64,000 bases of DNA, taken from contig NZ_JAMYXM010000001.1 of NCBI RefSeq assembly GCF_024158145.1, positions 1,240,001-1,304,000 on the forward strand, written 5' to 3'. This document shows, piece after piece, positions 38,180 through 47,142 of this stretch; position 1 is the stretch's first letter; the number at the start of each line of letters is the position of its first letter. The DNA comes from Notoacmeibacter sp. MSK16QG-6. GTDB taxonomy: Bacteria > Pseudomonadota > Alphaproteobacteria > Rhizobiales > Rhizobiaceae. Under the pieces are notes generated by a model. That model saw only the letters and a program-made list of their open reading frames with translations. It was not told the DNA's origin and did no database searches. The position numbers were made by a program, and so were the translations under genes.

Positions 38180-38953
38180 ATGCCGGAAGAAAACGGGCAG
38201 CTTGCCATCGACGGCGCGCCCATCGCCTGGCGGCGTATCGCCGGCACATCACCTACATTCGTCTGGCTCGGCGGCTTCCGCTCCGACATGACCGGCACCA
38301 AGGCTCAGGCGATCTCCGACCACTGCGCAGCGGGCGGCCGCGCCTTTTTGCGGTTTGACTATTCCGGCCACGGCGAATCCGGTGGCGCGTTTGAAGAGGG
38401 CACGATCTCCAAATGGCTTGGCGAGGCGCGGGCTGTCCTGAAAGACCTCACTGAGGGACCGCTCATCCTCGTCGGCTCGTCCATGGGCGGCTGGATCGCG
38501 CTGCGCGCCGTGCAGGAGGCAATAAGGGCCGGATCGTCTAGGATTGCCGGTCTTGTGCTGCTGGCGCCTGCGCCGGATTTCACCGCGCGGATGCTCGAAC
38601 AGGAACTGACTGAGAGCGAAAAGAGGGTGCTCGAAGAGACCGGACGCCACGAAGTGCCAACCCCTTACGGCCCGAACCCAAATGTCTTTACCAAGGCGTT
38701 GTTCGATGATGGCGACAAAAATCGTGTTCTGAACGGCCTGATCGATACGCATTGCCCCGTACACATCATCCAGGGCATGGCCGACCCGGACGTGCCATGG
38801 CAGACGGCGCAGGATCTGATGGAACGGCTGCCCGCCGACGATGTGACCCTCACTTACGTCAAGGATGGCGATCACAGGCTATCGCGCGAGCAGGACATCG
38901 CCTTGCTTTTGAGGGTTTGCGACGCCATGGCCGAGCAAGTGGAGGATCAATAA
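38180..38953 (+). CDS. Alpha/beta hydrolase (ABHD10-like)
   Basis: 257 residues. Nucleophile elbow GSSMGGWIAL with catalytic Ser, an N-terminal FVWLGGFRSDMTGTKA stretch like that of ABHD10/palmitoyl-thioesterase relatives, DYSGHGESGG, and the late Asp (IIQGMADPDVPW) and His (KDGDHRLSRE) of the triad. It probably hydrolyses an ester or thioester; the substrate is not evident. Divergent from infC. Confidence 0.88.
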   Translation: MPEENGQLAIDGAPIAWRRIAGTSPTFVWLGGFRSDMTGTKAQAISDHCAAGGRAFLRFDYSGHGESGGAFEEGTISKWLGEARAVLKDLTEGPLILVGSSMGGWIALRAVQEAIRAGSSRIAGLVLLAPAPDFTARMLEQELTESEKRVLEETGRHEVPTPYGPNPNVFTKALFDDGDKNRVLNGLIDTHCPVHIIQGMADPDVPWQTAQDLMERLPADDVTLTYVKDGDHRLSREQDIALLLRVCDAMAEQVEDQ

Positions 38954-39093
38954 TCGTCAAGTCCTCGTCCGATTTCGCTGTGTGAAATCTTGAATCGGAT
39001 TTGCGCAATTCCCACCTCATAAGTCATGAAGCGGCCGCTTCCTTTCTTAAACCCCCGACCCGCGCGGCCGCCGGTAAGAAAGGATGGCTTTCG

Positions 39094-39546
39094 ATGAAAC
39101 CCAATGCCCTGATCCGTCCGGCCTGGACGCCTGCGACCATCGCGCTGATGATTATCGGCTTCATGCTCTGGTGGCCGCTCGGCCTTGCCATGCTCGCCTT
39201 CATTCTGTGGGGCGACCGGCTGGAAGCCTTCAGGACAGACGTAAATGGCGCGACCGACCGCGTCTTCGCCGGCTGCCGCCGTGCAGCCCGCGCCGCTGCG
39301 GCGCCTTCGACGGGTAATGTCGCCTTCGACGCCTGGCGCGACGAAGAGCTGAAGCGTCTGGCCGAAGAACGCCGCAAGCTGGACGAGATGCGTAGCGAAT
39401 TCGACTCCCACATGCGCGAATTGCGCATGGCCCGCGACAAGGATGAGTTCGATTCCTTCATGGCGGCGCGCCGCGAGCGTAAGACGGTCGAACACGAAAA
39501 GACCGAAAAGGGTGGTGATCTGCCCGGCGGCGCTTACGCCAGCTAA
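39094..39546 (+). CDS. DUF2852 membrane protein
   Basis: 150 residues from ATG 39094 (AAAGGA upstream); the longer frame from 39001 adds a leader without family similarity. A membrane helix (TIALMIIGFMLWWPLGLAMLAFILWG) is followed by a charged helical, coiled-coil-like tail (DEELKRLAEERRKLDEMRSEFDSHMREL). DUF2852 is typical of Rhizobiales; its function is unknown. A terminator follows. Confidence 0.88.
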   Translation: MKPNALIRPAWTPATIALMIIGFMLWWPLGLAMLAFILWGDRLEAFRTDVNGATDRVFAGCRRAARAAAAPSTGNVAFDAWRDEELKRLAEERRKLDEMRSEFDSHMRELRMARDKDEFDSFMAARRERKTVEHEKTEKGGDLPGGAYAS

Positions 39547-39572
39547 ACGCTGCGCCACACGAATCAACGATC

Positions 39573-39609
39573 GGGGCCGGGTTCCAACGAATCCGGCCCC
39601 TTTCGTTTA
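39573..39609 (+). terminator. Terminator after the DUF2852 gene
   Basis: 8-bp stem GGGGCCGG/CCGGCCCC (39573-39580 with 39593-39600) followed by TTTCGTTT. Confidence 0.8.
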
Positions 39610-39643
39610 GCTTGACTTAGGGCTTGGACGGTAAAGAGGGCAG

Positions 39644-39904
39644 ATGGACGAGCCTGGACGTATCACGATCTTCATCATCCGAATGGTGCTCGATTTCATA
39701 CTCAACGTCATCGTTTCAACGATCTGGCGGGGCATTCAGAAGCTCTTCTGGGTCCTGCTCACCTTCGACGTCAAATATTTCCGGCGCGAGGCGAATGTCG
39801 GTCGCCCAAACGATAGGGTGGTCGCGTGGTCAAAAGTCCTGCCATTCGTGATCGCGACCGCTATTTTTCTGGCCGCGCTCCTGATGCGGACCGCAAATGG
39901 CTGA
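39644..39904 (+). CDS. Small two-helix membrane protein
   Basis: 86 residues with AGAGGG upstream. Helices at about residues 7-30 (ITIFIIRMVLDFILNVIVST) and 66-82 (VLPFVIATAIFLAALLM), joined by a basic loop. No recognised domain. It precedes the metallopeptidase gene by 65 nt. Confidence 0.65.
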   Translation: MDEPGRITIFIIRMVLDFILNVIVSTIWRGIQKLFWVLLTFDVKYFRREANVGRPNDRVVAWSKVLPFVIATAIFLAALLMRTANG

Positions 39905-39969
39905 GCCGAGACAAAAAGCCGTCAGTTCCCGTTAACCTCCTGGAACCGAATCGCTTTATTGTGCACGGC

Positions 39970-40737
39970 ATGGTTGCCGCCTCGCCTCTCCTTTTTCAGC
40001 GCCGCGCCCCTTCGACAAAGAAGGAAGAACGCCTGCACTCGGTCGGCGAACGGGCCTTGCCCCTCGCCATTCACCGCAATCCGCGCGCCAGACGCCTGAT
40101 CCTGCGGATCGTGCCGGGCGGCCGGTCGCTGCGGGTCACGGCGCCGCCGCAGGTCTCTCAAAGGGAAATCGATGCCTTTCTGGCGCGCAATGCCGGCTGG
40201 CTGGCCGAGCGTCTCGACCGGCATGATGGCTGCACGCTAAGCAATGGCGGTGAGCTTTCCTTCCGGGGCAAAACCTATCGCATCGCCCATTCCGGCAAGC
40301 TGCGCGGCCTACCGCAACTGAACGATGACGAGGCGGCTGAACCTACCCTTGTGGTTCACGGTCCCGAAGCGGCTCTACGCAAGCGCATCGGTGACTTTCT
40401 GCGCCGGGAAGCGGAGGCGATGATGGTGCCGCTCGCGCGCCGACACGCCCGGACGCTGGGTCGCCCGATCAAGGCGGTGCGCTTTCGCGACACGCGCAGC
40501 CGCTGGGGCAGTTGCACCGCGGATGGAACCCTTTCCTTTTCCTGGCGGATCATGATGGCGCCCGATTTCGTGATCGATTATCTGGTCGCCCACGAGGTTG
40601 CCCATCTGGCTGAGATGAACCACGGGCCGCGCTTCTGGGCGCAATGCCGCGATCTGTGCCCCCGCGTCGATGAAGCGAAAGCCTGGCTGAAAGAGCATGG
40701 CGGGCGGCTGCAAGCCGTCGATTTCAGCGGCGGCTGA
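39970..40737 (+). CDS. YgjP/SprT-like zinc metallopeptidase
   Basis: 255 residues from ATG 39970. The C-terminal half carries the zinc protease motif VAHEVAHLAEMNHGPRFW (HExxH plus downstream His) preceded by FRDTRSRWGSCTADGTLSFSWR, the signature of the YgjP (DUF45) family. The N-terminal part is beta-rich (LPLAIHRNPRARRLILRIVPGG). No signal peptide, so cytosolic. Function not established. The upstream extension of the frame to 39826 overlaps the previous gene and is unlikely. Confidence 0.9.
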   Translation: MVAASPLLFQRRAPSTKKEERLHSVGERALPLAIHRNPRARRLILRIVPGGRSLRVTAPPQVSQREIDAFLARNAGWLAERLDRHDGCTLSNGGELSFRGKTYRIAHSGKLRGLPQLNDDEAAEPTLVVHGPEAALRKRIGDFLRREAEAMMVPLARRHARTLGRPIKAVRFRDTRSRWGSCTADGTLSFSWRIMMAPDFVIDYLVAHEVAHLAEMNHGPRFWAQCRDLCPRVDEAKAWLKEHGGRLQAVDFSGG

Positions 40738-40885
40738 CTGCGACCGTTCACCATGCCGCACGGTTCTGGCTGCCATGCGGCCTGTTTTCTTGCACTGCAA
40801 TGTGGAAAAGCATAGATTAGCGTTGCGCATTCGTTCGATGGGACGGGTGCGCTTCTTTCTTGTTTACGGGTCGGAGCAAAAATCG

Positions 40886-41527
40886 ATGGATGTCAAAATC
40901 TGCGGGCTCGGCACCGAGCAGACGGTGGATGTCGCCATCGCCTCGGGCGCCAGTCATGTCGGCTTCGTGTTTTATCCGCTATCTCCGCGCCATGTCGGCC
41001 CGTCCCATGCCGGCGAGCTTGCCAAGCGCGCCAAGGACCAGCGCGTCAAGGTTGTCGCGGTTACGGTCGATGCCGGCGACGGCATGCTGGACGCCATTGT
41101 GGAAGCCATTTCGCCGGACATGCTGCAGCTTCACGGCAAGGAAGAGCCGTGGCGCGTGGATGAGATCAAGGACCGCTACGAACTGCCGGTGATGAAGGCG
41201 ATATCTGTCGAAACCGCTGACGATCTGGCGGGGATCGATGAATATGCGGAGATCGCCGACCGGCTGCTGTTCGACGCAAAAGCGCCAAAAGGCTCCGCGT
41301 TGCCTGGCGGCAATGGCGTTGCTTTCGACTGGTCGATCCTCAGGAATGTTAAAGGCGACTGGTTCCTTTCGGGCGGTCTTTCGCCGGAAAATGTCGGCGC
41401 TGCTCTGGAGGCCTGTTCGCCGGGCGGTCTCGACGTGTCGTCAGCGCTGGAGAGCGCGCCAGGCGTGAAAGACCCCGACCGCATCCGCGCCTTCTTCGCC
41501 GCCATCCGCGAAGCTGAAGCGGCCTGA
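40886..41527 (+). CDS. trpF: Phosphoribosylanthranilate isomerase
   Basis: 213 residues from ATG 40886 (CGGAGC upstream). TIM-barrel TrpF features: MDVKICGL with the catalytic Cys, HVGFVFYPLSPRHV, DMLQLHGKE and the C-terminal WFLSGGLSPENV and GLDVSSALESAPGVKD phosphate site. It catalyses the third step from anthranilate to tryptophan. In related genomes trpB and trpA follow directly; here a TetR/HXXEE pair lies in between. Confidence 0.95.
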   Translation: MDVKICGLGTEQTVDVAIASGASHVGFVFYPLSPRHVGPSHAGELAKRAKDQRVKVVAVTVDAGDGMLDAIVEAISPDMLQLHGKEEPWRVDEIKDRYELPVMKAISVETADDLAGIDEYAEIADRLLFDAKAPKGSALPGGNGVAFDWSILRNVKGDWFLSGGLSPENVGAALEACSPGGLDVSSALESAPGVKDPDRIRAFFAAIREAEAA

Positions 41528-41551
41528 CTTTAGGCGACTGCCTATACGAGA

Positions 41552-41583
41552 AAATCATACACCCATATCGCGATGGGTGTATG
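41552..41583 (-). terminator. Inverted repeat between trpF and the HXXEE gene
   Basis: 11-bp arms CATACACCCAT (41556-41566) and ATGGGTGTATG (41573-41583) with a 6-nt loop, followed on the minus strand by ATTTTC. It may terminate the convergent HXXEE gene; there is no T-run for the trpF direction. Confidence 0.55.
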
Positions 41584-41600
41584 CGCCGATGATCGCGATC

Positions 41601-42233
41601 CTAGTTCATCGTCAAGGCTAGAGAGCCCATGAGCACAACGGCGAAGCCGATTGTGGTCTGGATTGCCAACCGAACGGAGCCGATCAATCGCGCAAGCAAT
41701 AGCGGCCCAAGTAACCAGTAAAGTTGTGCTGTCAAAAATCCTGGAAAATAGTCGCCTGTCGTAAAAACCCAGTAGGTATGGGCGATCGCGTTACCGATTG
41801 CGCCATAGACCGTGAAAAACAGGACTGGGATTAGAAGAAAGCGTTTCTTTGCCTCGAACGCCAGTATGAACGCGAGCACGAAGACGCTGTAAGAGATCAT
41901 ATTGATCTCGACAAAAAACTCAGCCGAATAGGCGGCACTGCCGAATAGTTCCGGAAAGCGTGTTCGAAACCCAGTCAGATACTCTTCGGTGAAATGGATG
42001 AACTGCCAAGCCAGCGCCCCGAAATAAAGGGGGTAGAGTCCAGGCCCATCTGGCAGTGATTTCTGCTGTTTCATCTTCCACAGCAGTCCCCAGGCAAAAA
42101 TCAGCCCGGGTACAAATGTGCCAAGAAGCGGCAACCCGCCAAACCAGACGAAAAAAGTCGCCATCACAATCGTTATGGCCGCGCCGAAGATCAGGTCGCG
42201 GTGCGTGATTGGATCGGTCTCTTCCCGGTTCAT
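41601..42233 (-). CDS. HXXEE-domain membrane protein
   Basis: 210 residues with about six membrane helices. The family signature HXXEE reads HFTEE (FIHFTEEYLTGF) and the later conserved NAIAHTYW is present. HXXEE proteins are uncharacterised, and often sit beside TetR or ArsR regulators. Divergent from the tetR gene with two palindromes in the gap, so it is the likely target of that repressor. The pair separates trpF from trpB. Confidence 0.85.
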   Translation of the reverse strand: MNREETDPITHRDLIFGAAITIVMATFFVWFGGLPLLGTFVPGLIFAWGLLWKMKQQKSLPDGPGLYPLYFGALAWQFIHFTEEYLTGFRTRFPELFGSAAYSAEFFVEINMISYSVFVLAFILAFEAKKRFLLIPVLFFTVYGAIGNAIAHTYWVFTTGDYFPGFLTAQLYWLLGPLLLARLIGSVRLAIQTTIGFAVVLMGSLALTMN

Positions 42234-42251
42234 GGCGCCGTCCCTGCTTAA

Positions 42252-42316
42252 AAGTCAACATGTGTTGACTTCACCTAGTAAGGCTGACTTGATTTTGTCA
42301 ACGTGCGTTGGCAAAA
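42252..42316. promoter_or_regulatory. Two inverted-repeat operators of the TetR regulator
   Basis: Site 1: arms AAGTCAACA (42252-42260) and TGTTGACTT (42263-42271), spacer TG. Site 2: arms TTTTGTCAACG (42293-42303) and CGTTGGCAAAA (42306-42316), one mismatch, spacer TG. Both share GTCAAC-N4-GTTG(A/G)C. They fill the gap between the divergent HXXEE and tetR genes; site 2 ends 8 bp before the tetR start, which fits autorepression. Confidence 0.75.
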
Positions 42317-42323
42317 TTCCGCT

Positions 42324-42905
42324 ATGGAGATTCAGAAGAGACGGGAATCTAAGTCGGCACGCACCCGCAGGGCGATCCTATCGTCGGCACGACGCTTGTT
42401 TTTCGAAAGGGGCTATGATGGCGCGACGGTGCGCCAAATTGCCGAAGCGGTGCCCATCGATCCCTCGATGATCATCCGATATTTCGGTTCGAAAGAGCAA
42501 TTATTTGCCGACGCGACGGTCGTCGACCTTCGCTTTCAAGACTTCGGACCGTTTCCCGGCGATGATATCGGTCGCTTATTGATCGAACATTTTCTCGATC
42601 TATGGGAAAATGAGGATGGAGACCTAGGGCTGGCCATCCTTCTGCGGTCGTCGGCTCACAATGAGGAAGCCCGAACGAAGATCCGAGAGATATTCGCCCA
42701 GCAGGTCATTCCTCTTATCAGCCGCATCGACCCGCTGGATGCCGAACGCCGCGCAGGCATGATCGTCAGCCAATTGTTCGGACTGGCGCTCTGTCGGTAT
42801 ATTCTTGAGCTATCGCCTATTTCCGCCATGCCACGCGACGACATCGTCCAAATATTCGGTCCGACCATCCAGCACTACGCCGTAGGCGGCACATCAACAG
42901 CCTAG
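42324..42905 (+). CDS. TetR family transcriptional regulator
   Basis: 193 residues from ATG 42324. N-terminal TetR helix-turn-helix (RTRRAILSSARRLFFERGYDGATVRQIAEAV..., SMIIRYFGSKEQLFADA) and a variable C-terminal ligand domain resembling the TetR_C_17-type helices. No ribosome site is visible before the start and the operator ends 8 bp upstream, so the message may be leaderless. It probably represses the divergent HXXEE gene and itself. Confidence 0.88.
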   Translation: MEIQKRRESKSARTRRAILSSARRLFFERGYDGATVRQIAEAVPIDPSMIIRYFGSKEQLFADATVVDLRFQDFGPFPGDDIGRLLIEHFLDLWENEDGDLGLAILLRSSAHNEEARTKIREIFAQQVIPLISRIDPLDAERRAGMIVSQLFGLALCRYILELSPISAMPRDDIVQIFGPTIQHYAVGGTSTA

Positions 42906-43032
42906 CCGGCGGACAATCCGGGCAACGCTCCCGTTGCTCCCTTTGGCCGCTTTCGCTAGAACGCGCCTTTAGCCTGCCGTTAATATGCGGCAATGTGACC
43001 CGATCTCCGGTTCCAGTGAAAGTCCGCGCCCC

Positions 43033-44256
43033 GTGAATTCTCCCCAGACGCCCAATTCCTTCCGCGCCATGCCCGACCCGGAGGGCATGTTTGGCATTTT
43101 CGGCGGCCGTTTCGTCGCCGAAACGCTAATGCCTCTGATCCTCGATCTGCAGAAAGAGTGGGACAAGGCCAAGACCGACCCGGGCTTCCAGGACGAACTG
43201 AAGCACCTCAACACCCATTATACGGGCCGGCCATCGCCGCTCTATTTCGCCGAGCGGCTGACCGAGCATCTCGGCGGGGCGAAAATCTATTTCAAGCGCG
43301 ACGAGCTGAACCATACCGGCTCTCACAAGATCAACAATTGCCTCGGCCAGATCCTGCTCGCCAAACGAATGGGCAAGACGCGCATCATCGCCGAGACGGG
43401 CGCCGGCCAGCATGGCGTTGCCTCGGCCACGGTCGCCGCGCGCTTCGGCTTTCCTTGCGAAGTCTATATGGGCGCGACCGATGTGGAGCGGCAGGCGCCC
43501 AACGTTTTCCGCATGAAGCTGCTCGGCGCGAAGGTTCATCCGGTCACCGCCGGTCACGGCACGCTTAAGGACGCGATGAACGAGGCGCTGCGCGACTGGG
43601 TGACAAATGTCGAGGACACCTATTATCTGATCGGCACCGCCGCCGGTCCGCACCCCTATCCGGAGATGGTCCGTGATTTTCAGAGCGTGATCGGCGCGGA
43701 GACGAAAGAGCAGTTGCACGCCGCTGAAGGGCGTCTGCCCGACATGCTGGTCGCGGCAGTCGGCGGAGGCTCTAACGCCATTGGCCTCTTCCACCCCTTC
43801 CTCGACGACAAGAGCGTTCAGATCGTCGGCGTCGAAGCCGGCGGCAAGGGCCTCGACGGCGAGGAACATTGCGCCTCGCTCACAGCCGGATCGCCGGGCG
43901 TGCTGCATGGCAACCGCACCTATCTGCTGCAGGATGGCGACGGGCAGATCAAGGAAGGTCACTCCATCTCCGCCGGCCTCGACTATCCTGGCATCGGGCC
44001 GGAGCATAGCTGGCTGAAGGAGAGCGGCCGGGTGGACTATGTGCCGATAATGGATGACGAGGCGCTGGAGGCCTTCCAGCTTCTGACGCGCGTCGAAGGC
44101 ATCATCCCGGCCCTGGAGCCGAGCCACGCACTGGCCGAGGTCATCAAGCGCGCGCCGAAGATGGACAAAGACCAGATCATCGTGATGAATCTGTGCGGCC
44201 GCGGTGACAAGGACGTCTTCACTGTCGGCAAGATGCTGGGGTTCGATCTGTCATGA
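43033..44256 (+). CDS. trpB: Tryptophan synthase beta chain
   Basis: 407 residues from GTG 43033 ([17 protein letters not shown]..., the usual length); ATG 42985 would add 16 residues. PLP Lys in the conserved [13 protein letters not shown], then [14 protein letters not shown], the phosphate loop VGGGSNAIG and [12 protein letters not shown]. It joins indole and serine to tryptophan together with TrpA. The next gene starts inside its stop codon (ATGA) and is not trpA but an AT-rich DUF4145 gene. Confidence 0.96.
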   Translation: MNSPQTPNSFRAMPDPEGMFGIFGGRFVAETLMPLILDLQKEWDKAKTDPGFQDELKHLNTHYTGRPSPLYFAERLTEHLGGAKIYFKRDELNHTGSHKINNCLGQILLAKRMGKTRIIAETGAGQHGVASATVAARFGFPCEVYMGATDVERQAPNVFRMKLLGAKVHPVTAGHGTLKDAMNEALRDWVTNVEDTYYLIGTAAGPHPYPEMVRDFQSVIGAETKEQLHAAEGRLPDMLVAAVGGGSNAIGLFHPFLDDKSVQIVGVEAGGKGLDGEEHCASLTAGSPGVLHGNRTYLLQDGDGQIKEGHSISAGLDYPGIGPEHSWLKESGRVDYVPIMDDEALEAFQLLTRVEGIIPALEPSHALAEVIKRAPKMDKDQIIVMNLCGRGDKDVFTVGKMLGFDLS

Positions 44257-44942
44257 GTTCTGCCGATAGGCTTAGAGCTGACTGTCCAGAATGCGGCACA
44301 CACAAATGGCTATATGTTAAGGCGACCTATGATCAGGCTCTCAAATTTGAACAAACAGATATTTATATAAATCACTTTATATTAGAATGTGCCGGATGCG
44401 AAAGTGTTGTTTATGTTCGTCGATCAGCAGATAGCGAATTTTTTTATATTTCCGCGGACGGCGAACAGGAATTGGAGGTAACGCAGATACAGTTTCCGAA
44501 AGTTTCTCCCGACGGTCATGAATCACCAAAATGGCTACCAGAGCTTCTGTACGTAGATAAGACGCTCTTTAAAGTTACAACGCAAACTTACGATGCTCTG
44601 AGCGCCGGAAGTCTTCTTTTTGCCTCGGTCGGGTTTAGGACTATATTCGATTACGGATCTACTCTTTTAGGTGCAGATAGTTCACTATCCTTTTCAGGAA
44701 AGCTCAGTAAGCTTGTGTCTCTGGGCAAAATTGGCGCTGAGGAGAAAATTAACTTAGAAACCGTGGTGGAGGCGGGTAATGCATCCATACACCGGGCTTG
44801 GCAACCAAAAGGCGATGATATCCGAGTTTTGCGGAATGTATCAGACGCATTTGTGTATAGAAATTTTATTCTTAACCGTGACGTTTTGGGTATTTCCAAA
44901 AAAATCCCTCCGAAGAAGAGATTGGGTCCATTGAGTTCATGA
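44253..44942 (+). CDS. DUF4145 protein inserted between trpB and cutA
   Basis: 229 residues. N-terminal zinc ribbon-like Cys pairs ([10 protein letters not shown] and [12 protein letters not shown]) and a DUF4145-like helical C-terminus ([27 protein letters not shown]..., [20 protein letters not shown]). It is far more AT-rich than its neighbours (44341-44400 has 17 G/C of 60). It is joined at both ends by 4-nt ATGA overlaps: with the trpB stop at 44253 and with the cutA start at 44939. DUF4145 occurs in restriction or phage-defence contexts. The gene looks foreign but kept in the translational chain of the operon. Confidence 0.85.
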   Translation: MSSADRLRADCPECGTHKWLYVKATYDQALKFEQTDIYINHFILECAGCESVVYVRRSADSEFFYISADGEQELEVTQIQFPKVSPDGHESPKWLPELLYVDKTLFKVTTQTYDALSAGSLLFASVGFRTIFDYGSTLLGADSSLSFSGKLSKLVSLGKIGAEEKINLETVVEAGNASIHRAWQPKGDDIRVLRNVSDAFVYRNFILNRDVLGISKKIPPKKRLGPLSS

Positions 44943-45256
44943 TCGAGGTTCACGTCACCACCCATTCGCGCGATACCGCGCTGAAGCTAGCGCAGGAGGT
45001 GCTCGCCGAGCGGCTCGCGGCTTGCGCCAATATCATCGATGACGTTACTTCGCTCTATTGGTGGGAAGGGCAGATCGCCCATGAGAAGGAATCTCTCGTC
45101 ATCTTCAGGACGAGCGCGGCCCGTGCCGACGCACTCACCGGCTTTATCGCCGAGCAGCACGATTACGACCTGCCCGCCATCATCCGCCACGAGCCGGTGA
45201 CGCCGACGCCGGAATATAGCGACTGGGTGGAAGAAGAAACGAAAGCCGACAAATGA
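44939..45256 (+). CDS. cutA: CutA1-type divalent ion tolerance protein
   Basis: 105 residues: [19 protein letters not shown], the signature [25 protein letters not shown] and the C-terminal [24 protein letters not shown]. CutA1 is a stable trimer linked to copper tolerance; its exact role is unclear. Overlaps trpA by 4 nt (ATGA), so trpB-DUF4145-cutA-trpA is one coupled string. Confidence 0.95.
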   Translation: MIEVHVTTHSRDTALKLAQEVLAERLAACANIIDDVTSLYWWEGQIAHEKESLVIFRTSAARADALTGFIAEQHDYDLPAIIRHEPVTPTPEYSDWVEEETKADK

Positions 45257-46083
45257 ACCAGACCCGTATCGACCGCCGCTTCGCCAGATTGCGCGAAGAG
45301 GGCCGGCCTGCACTCGTGACCTATTTCATGGCCGGCGATCCCGATATGGAAACGTCGCATGCCGTCATGGCTGCCCTAACGAAGAGCGGCGCCGATGTGA
45401 TCGAACTCGGCATGCCGTTTTCCGACCCGATGGCGGACGGCCCAACCATCGACATGGCCGGAAAGCGGGCGCTCGCGGGCGGACAGACCCTGCCAAAAAC
45501 GCTGGAAGTGGCCCGCCGTTTTCGCGAAGACGACGACGAAACGCCGATCGTGATGATGGGCTACTACAACCCCATCTATATTTATGGGGTCGACCGCTTC
45601 CTGGCCGACGCGAAAACCGCCGGGATCGACGGTCTGATCGTCGTCGACCTGCCGCCGGAGATGGACGAGGAACTCTGCATCCCGGCGCGCGATGCCGGCA
45701 TCAACTTCATCCGCCTCGCCACGCCGACTACGGATGAGAAACGCCTTCCCAAGGTGCTGACCAACACGTCCGGCTTTGTCTATTACGTCTCGATGACGGG
45801 CATCACGGGATCGAACCTTTCAGTAGATACGAGCGGTGTCAGCGAGGCGGTGAAACGCATCAAGGCCCATACTGACCTTCCAGTCTGCGTCGGTTTCGGC
45901 GTCAAGACGGAAGAACAGGCCCGCGCCATCGGTGTTGCGGCGGATGGCGTCGTCGTTGGCTCGGCCATCGTTTCGGCCATGGCCGCCGCGCCATCGCCAG
46001 AGGCGGCCGCCGATGCCGTCTCCACACTCGTTACCGGCCTTGCGAGGGGTTGCGCGTCGGCCCGCACGGTCGTCAGCGCATAA
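45253..46083 (+). CDS. trpA: Tryptophan synthase alpha chain
   Basis: 276 residues. TIM barrel with catalytic Glu in [16 protein letters not shown] and Asp in [10 protein letters not shown], then [25 protein letters not shown] and [13 protein letters not shown]. It cleaves indole-glycerol phosphate to indole for TrpB. Starts in the cutA stop codon (ATGA). accD follows after about 107 nt. Confidence 0.97.
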   Translation: MNQTRIDRRFARLREEGRPALVTYFMAGDPDMETSHAVMAALTKSGADVIELGMPFSDPMADGPTIDMAGKRALAGGQTLPKTLEVARRFREDDDETPIVMMGYYNPIYIYGVDRFLADAKTAGIDGLIVVDLPPEMDEELCIPARDAGINFIRLATPTTDEKRLPKVLTNTSGFVYYVSMTGITGSNLSVDTSGVSEAVKRIKAHTDLPVCVGFGVKTEEQARAIGVAADGVVVGSAIVSAMAAAPSPEAAADAVSTLVTGLARGCASARTVVSA

Positions 46084-46190
46084 TCGGTCTGAACAACGCC
46101 ATGTTTGTCATTGGCATTGGCCAGTCCTACGTGTGACACTAAAGCGGTCACTCGACCATCGCCGGGAGCCGGATCAGCCGGAGGCAAAGC

Positions 46191-47138
46191 ATGAACTGGA
46201 TCACCAATTACGTACGCCCGCGCATCAATTCGATGTTCGGCAAGCGCGACATTCCCGACAATCTCTGGATCAAATGTCCGGAGACGGGCGAAATGGTCTT
46301 TCACAAGGAACTGGAAGAAAACCACTGGGTCATTCCCTCCTCCGGCTACCATATGAAAATTCCGGTCGATGCGCGGCTGAGGAGCTTTCTCGACGATCAG
46401 TGGTATGAGCGGCTGCAGCTGCCCTCCGTGCCGCAGGACCCGCTGAAATTCCGGGACGTGAAGCGATATACCGAGCGTCTGAAGGAATATCGCAGCAAAA
46501 CCGGCCTGGACGATTCCGTGGTCGTGGCGCTTGGCTCAGTTGAGGACGTGCCGGTTGTCGTCGCCTGCCATGACTTCACCTTCATGGGCGGCTCCCTCGG
46601 CATGGCCGCGGGCGAGGCCATCGTGACCGGCATCATGAAAGCCATTGAGTTCAACCGGCCCTTCATCATGTTCGCCGCATCCGGTGGCGCGCGCATGCAG
46701 GAAGGCATTCTGTCACTCATGCAATTGCCGCGCACCACGGCTGCTGTGGACATGCTGCGCGAAAAGGGCCTTCCCTATATCGTCGTGCTGACCAACCCGA
46801 CGACCGGCGGCGTCTCCGCCTCCTACGCCATGCTGGGCGATATTCACATCGCCGAGCCGGGTGCGGTGATCGGCTTTGCCGGCAAGCGGGTCATTGAACA
46901 GACAATCCGCGAAAAGCTGCCCGACGACTTCCAGACCGCCGAATATCTGAAGGCCCACGGCATGCTCGACATGGTGGTGCCGCGCCACGAATTGCGGCCG
47001 ACGATCGGCCGCATTCTGCGGATTCTGCTGAAACTGCCGCCTCTGATGGATGACGCCGCACTCGAACCCGAAGGTCAGAACGACTTTGTCCCGGCAGCGG
47101 GTGACAAGCCAGCGGCGGATGAGCCGGCGGCGGCCTGA
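46191..47138 (+). CDS. accD: Acetyl-CoA carboxylase carboxyltransferase beta subunit
   Basis: 315 residues with a good ribosome site (CGGAGGC). The carboxyltransferase fold is complete ([57 protein letters not shown]). The zinc ribbon of E. coli AccD is reduced: of the four Cys only [11 protein letters not shown] keeps one; the second pair is replaced by IPSSGYH. This is seen in alphaproteobacterial AccD. Makes malonyl-CoA with AccA. The C-terminus is a Pro/Ala-rich tail. folC starts 4 nt after the stop. Confidence 0.96.
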   Translation: MNWITNYVRPRINSMFGKRDIPDNLWIKCPETGEMVFHKELEENHWVIPSSGYHMKIPVDARLRSFLDDQWYERLQLPSVPQDPLKFRDVKRYTERLKEYRSKTGLDDSVVVALGSVEDVPVVVACHDFTFMGGSLGMAAGEAIVTGIMKAIEFNRPFIMFAASGGARMQEGILSLMQLPRTTAAVDMLREKGLPYIVVLTNPTTGGVSASYAMLGDIHIAEPGAVIGFAGKRVIEQTIREKLPDDFQTAEYLKAHGMLDMVVPRHELRPTIGRILRILLKLPPLMDDAALEPEGQNDFVPAAGDKPAADEPAAA

Positions 47139-47142
47139 CGCA

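Noticed and set aside
43126-44127. 333-codon frame antisense to trpB
   Set aside because: Shadow of a well-supported gene on the other strand.
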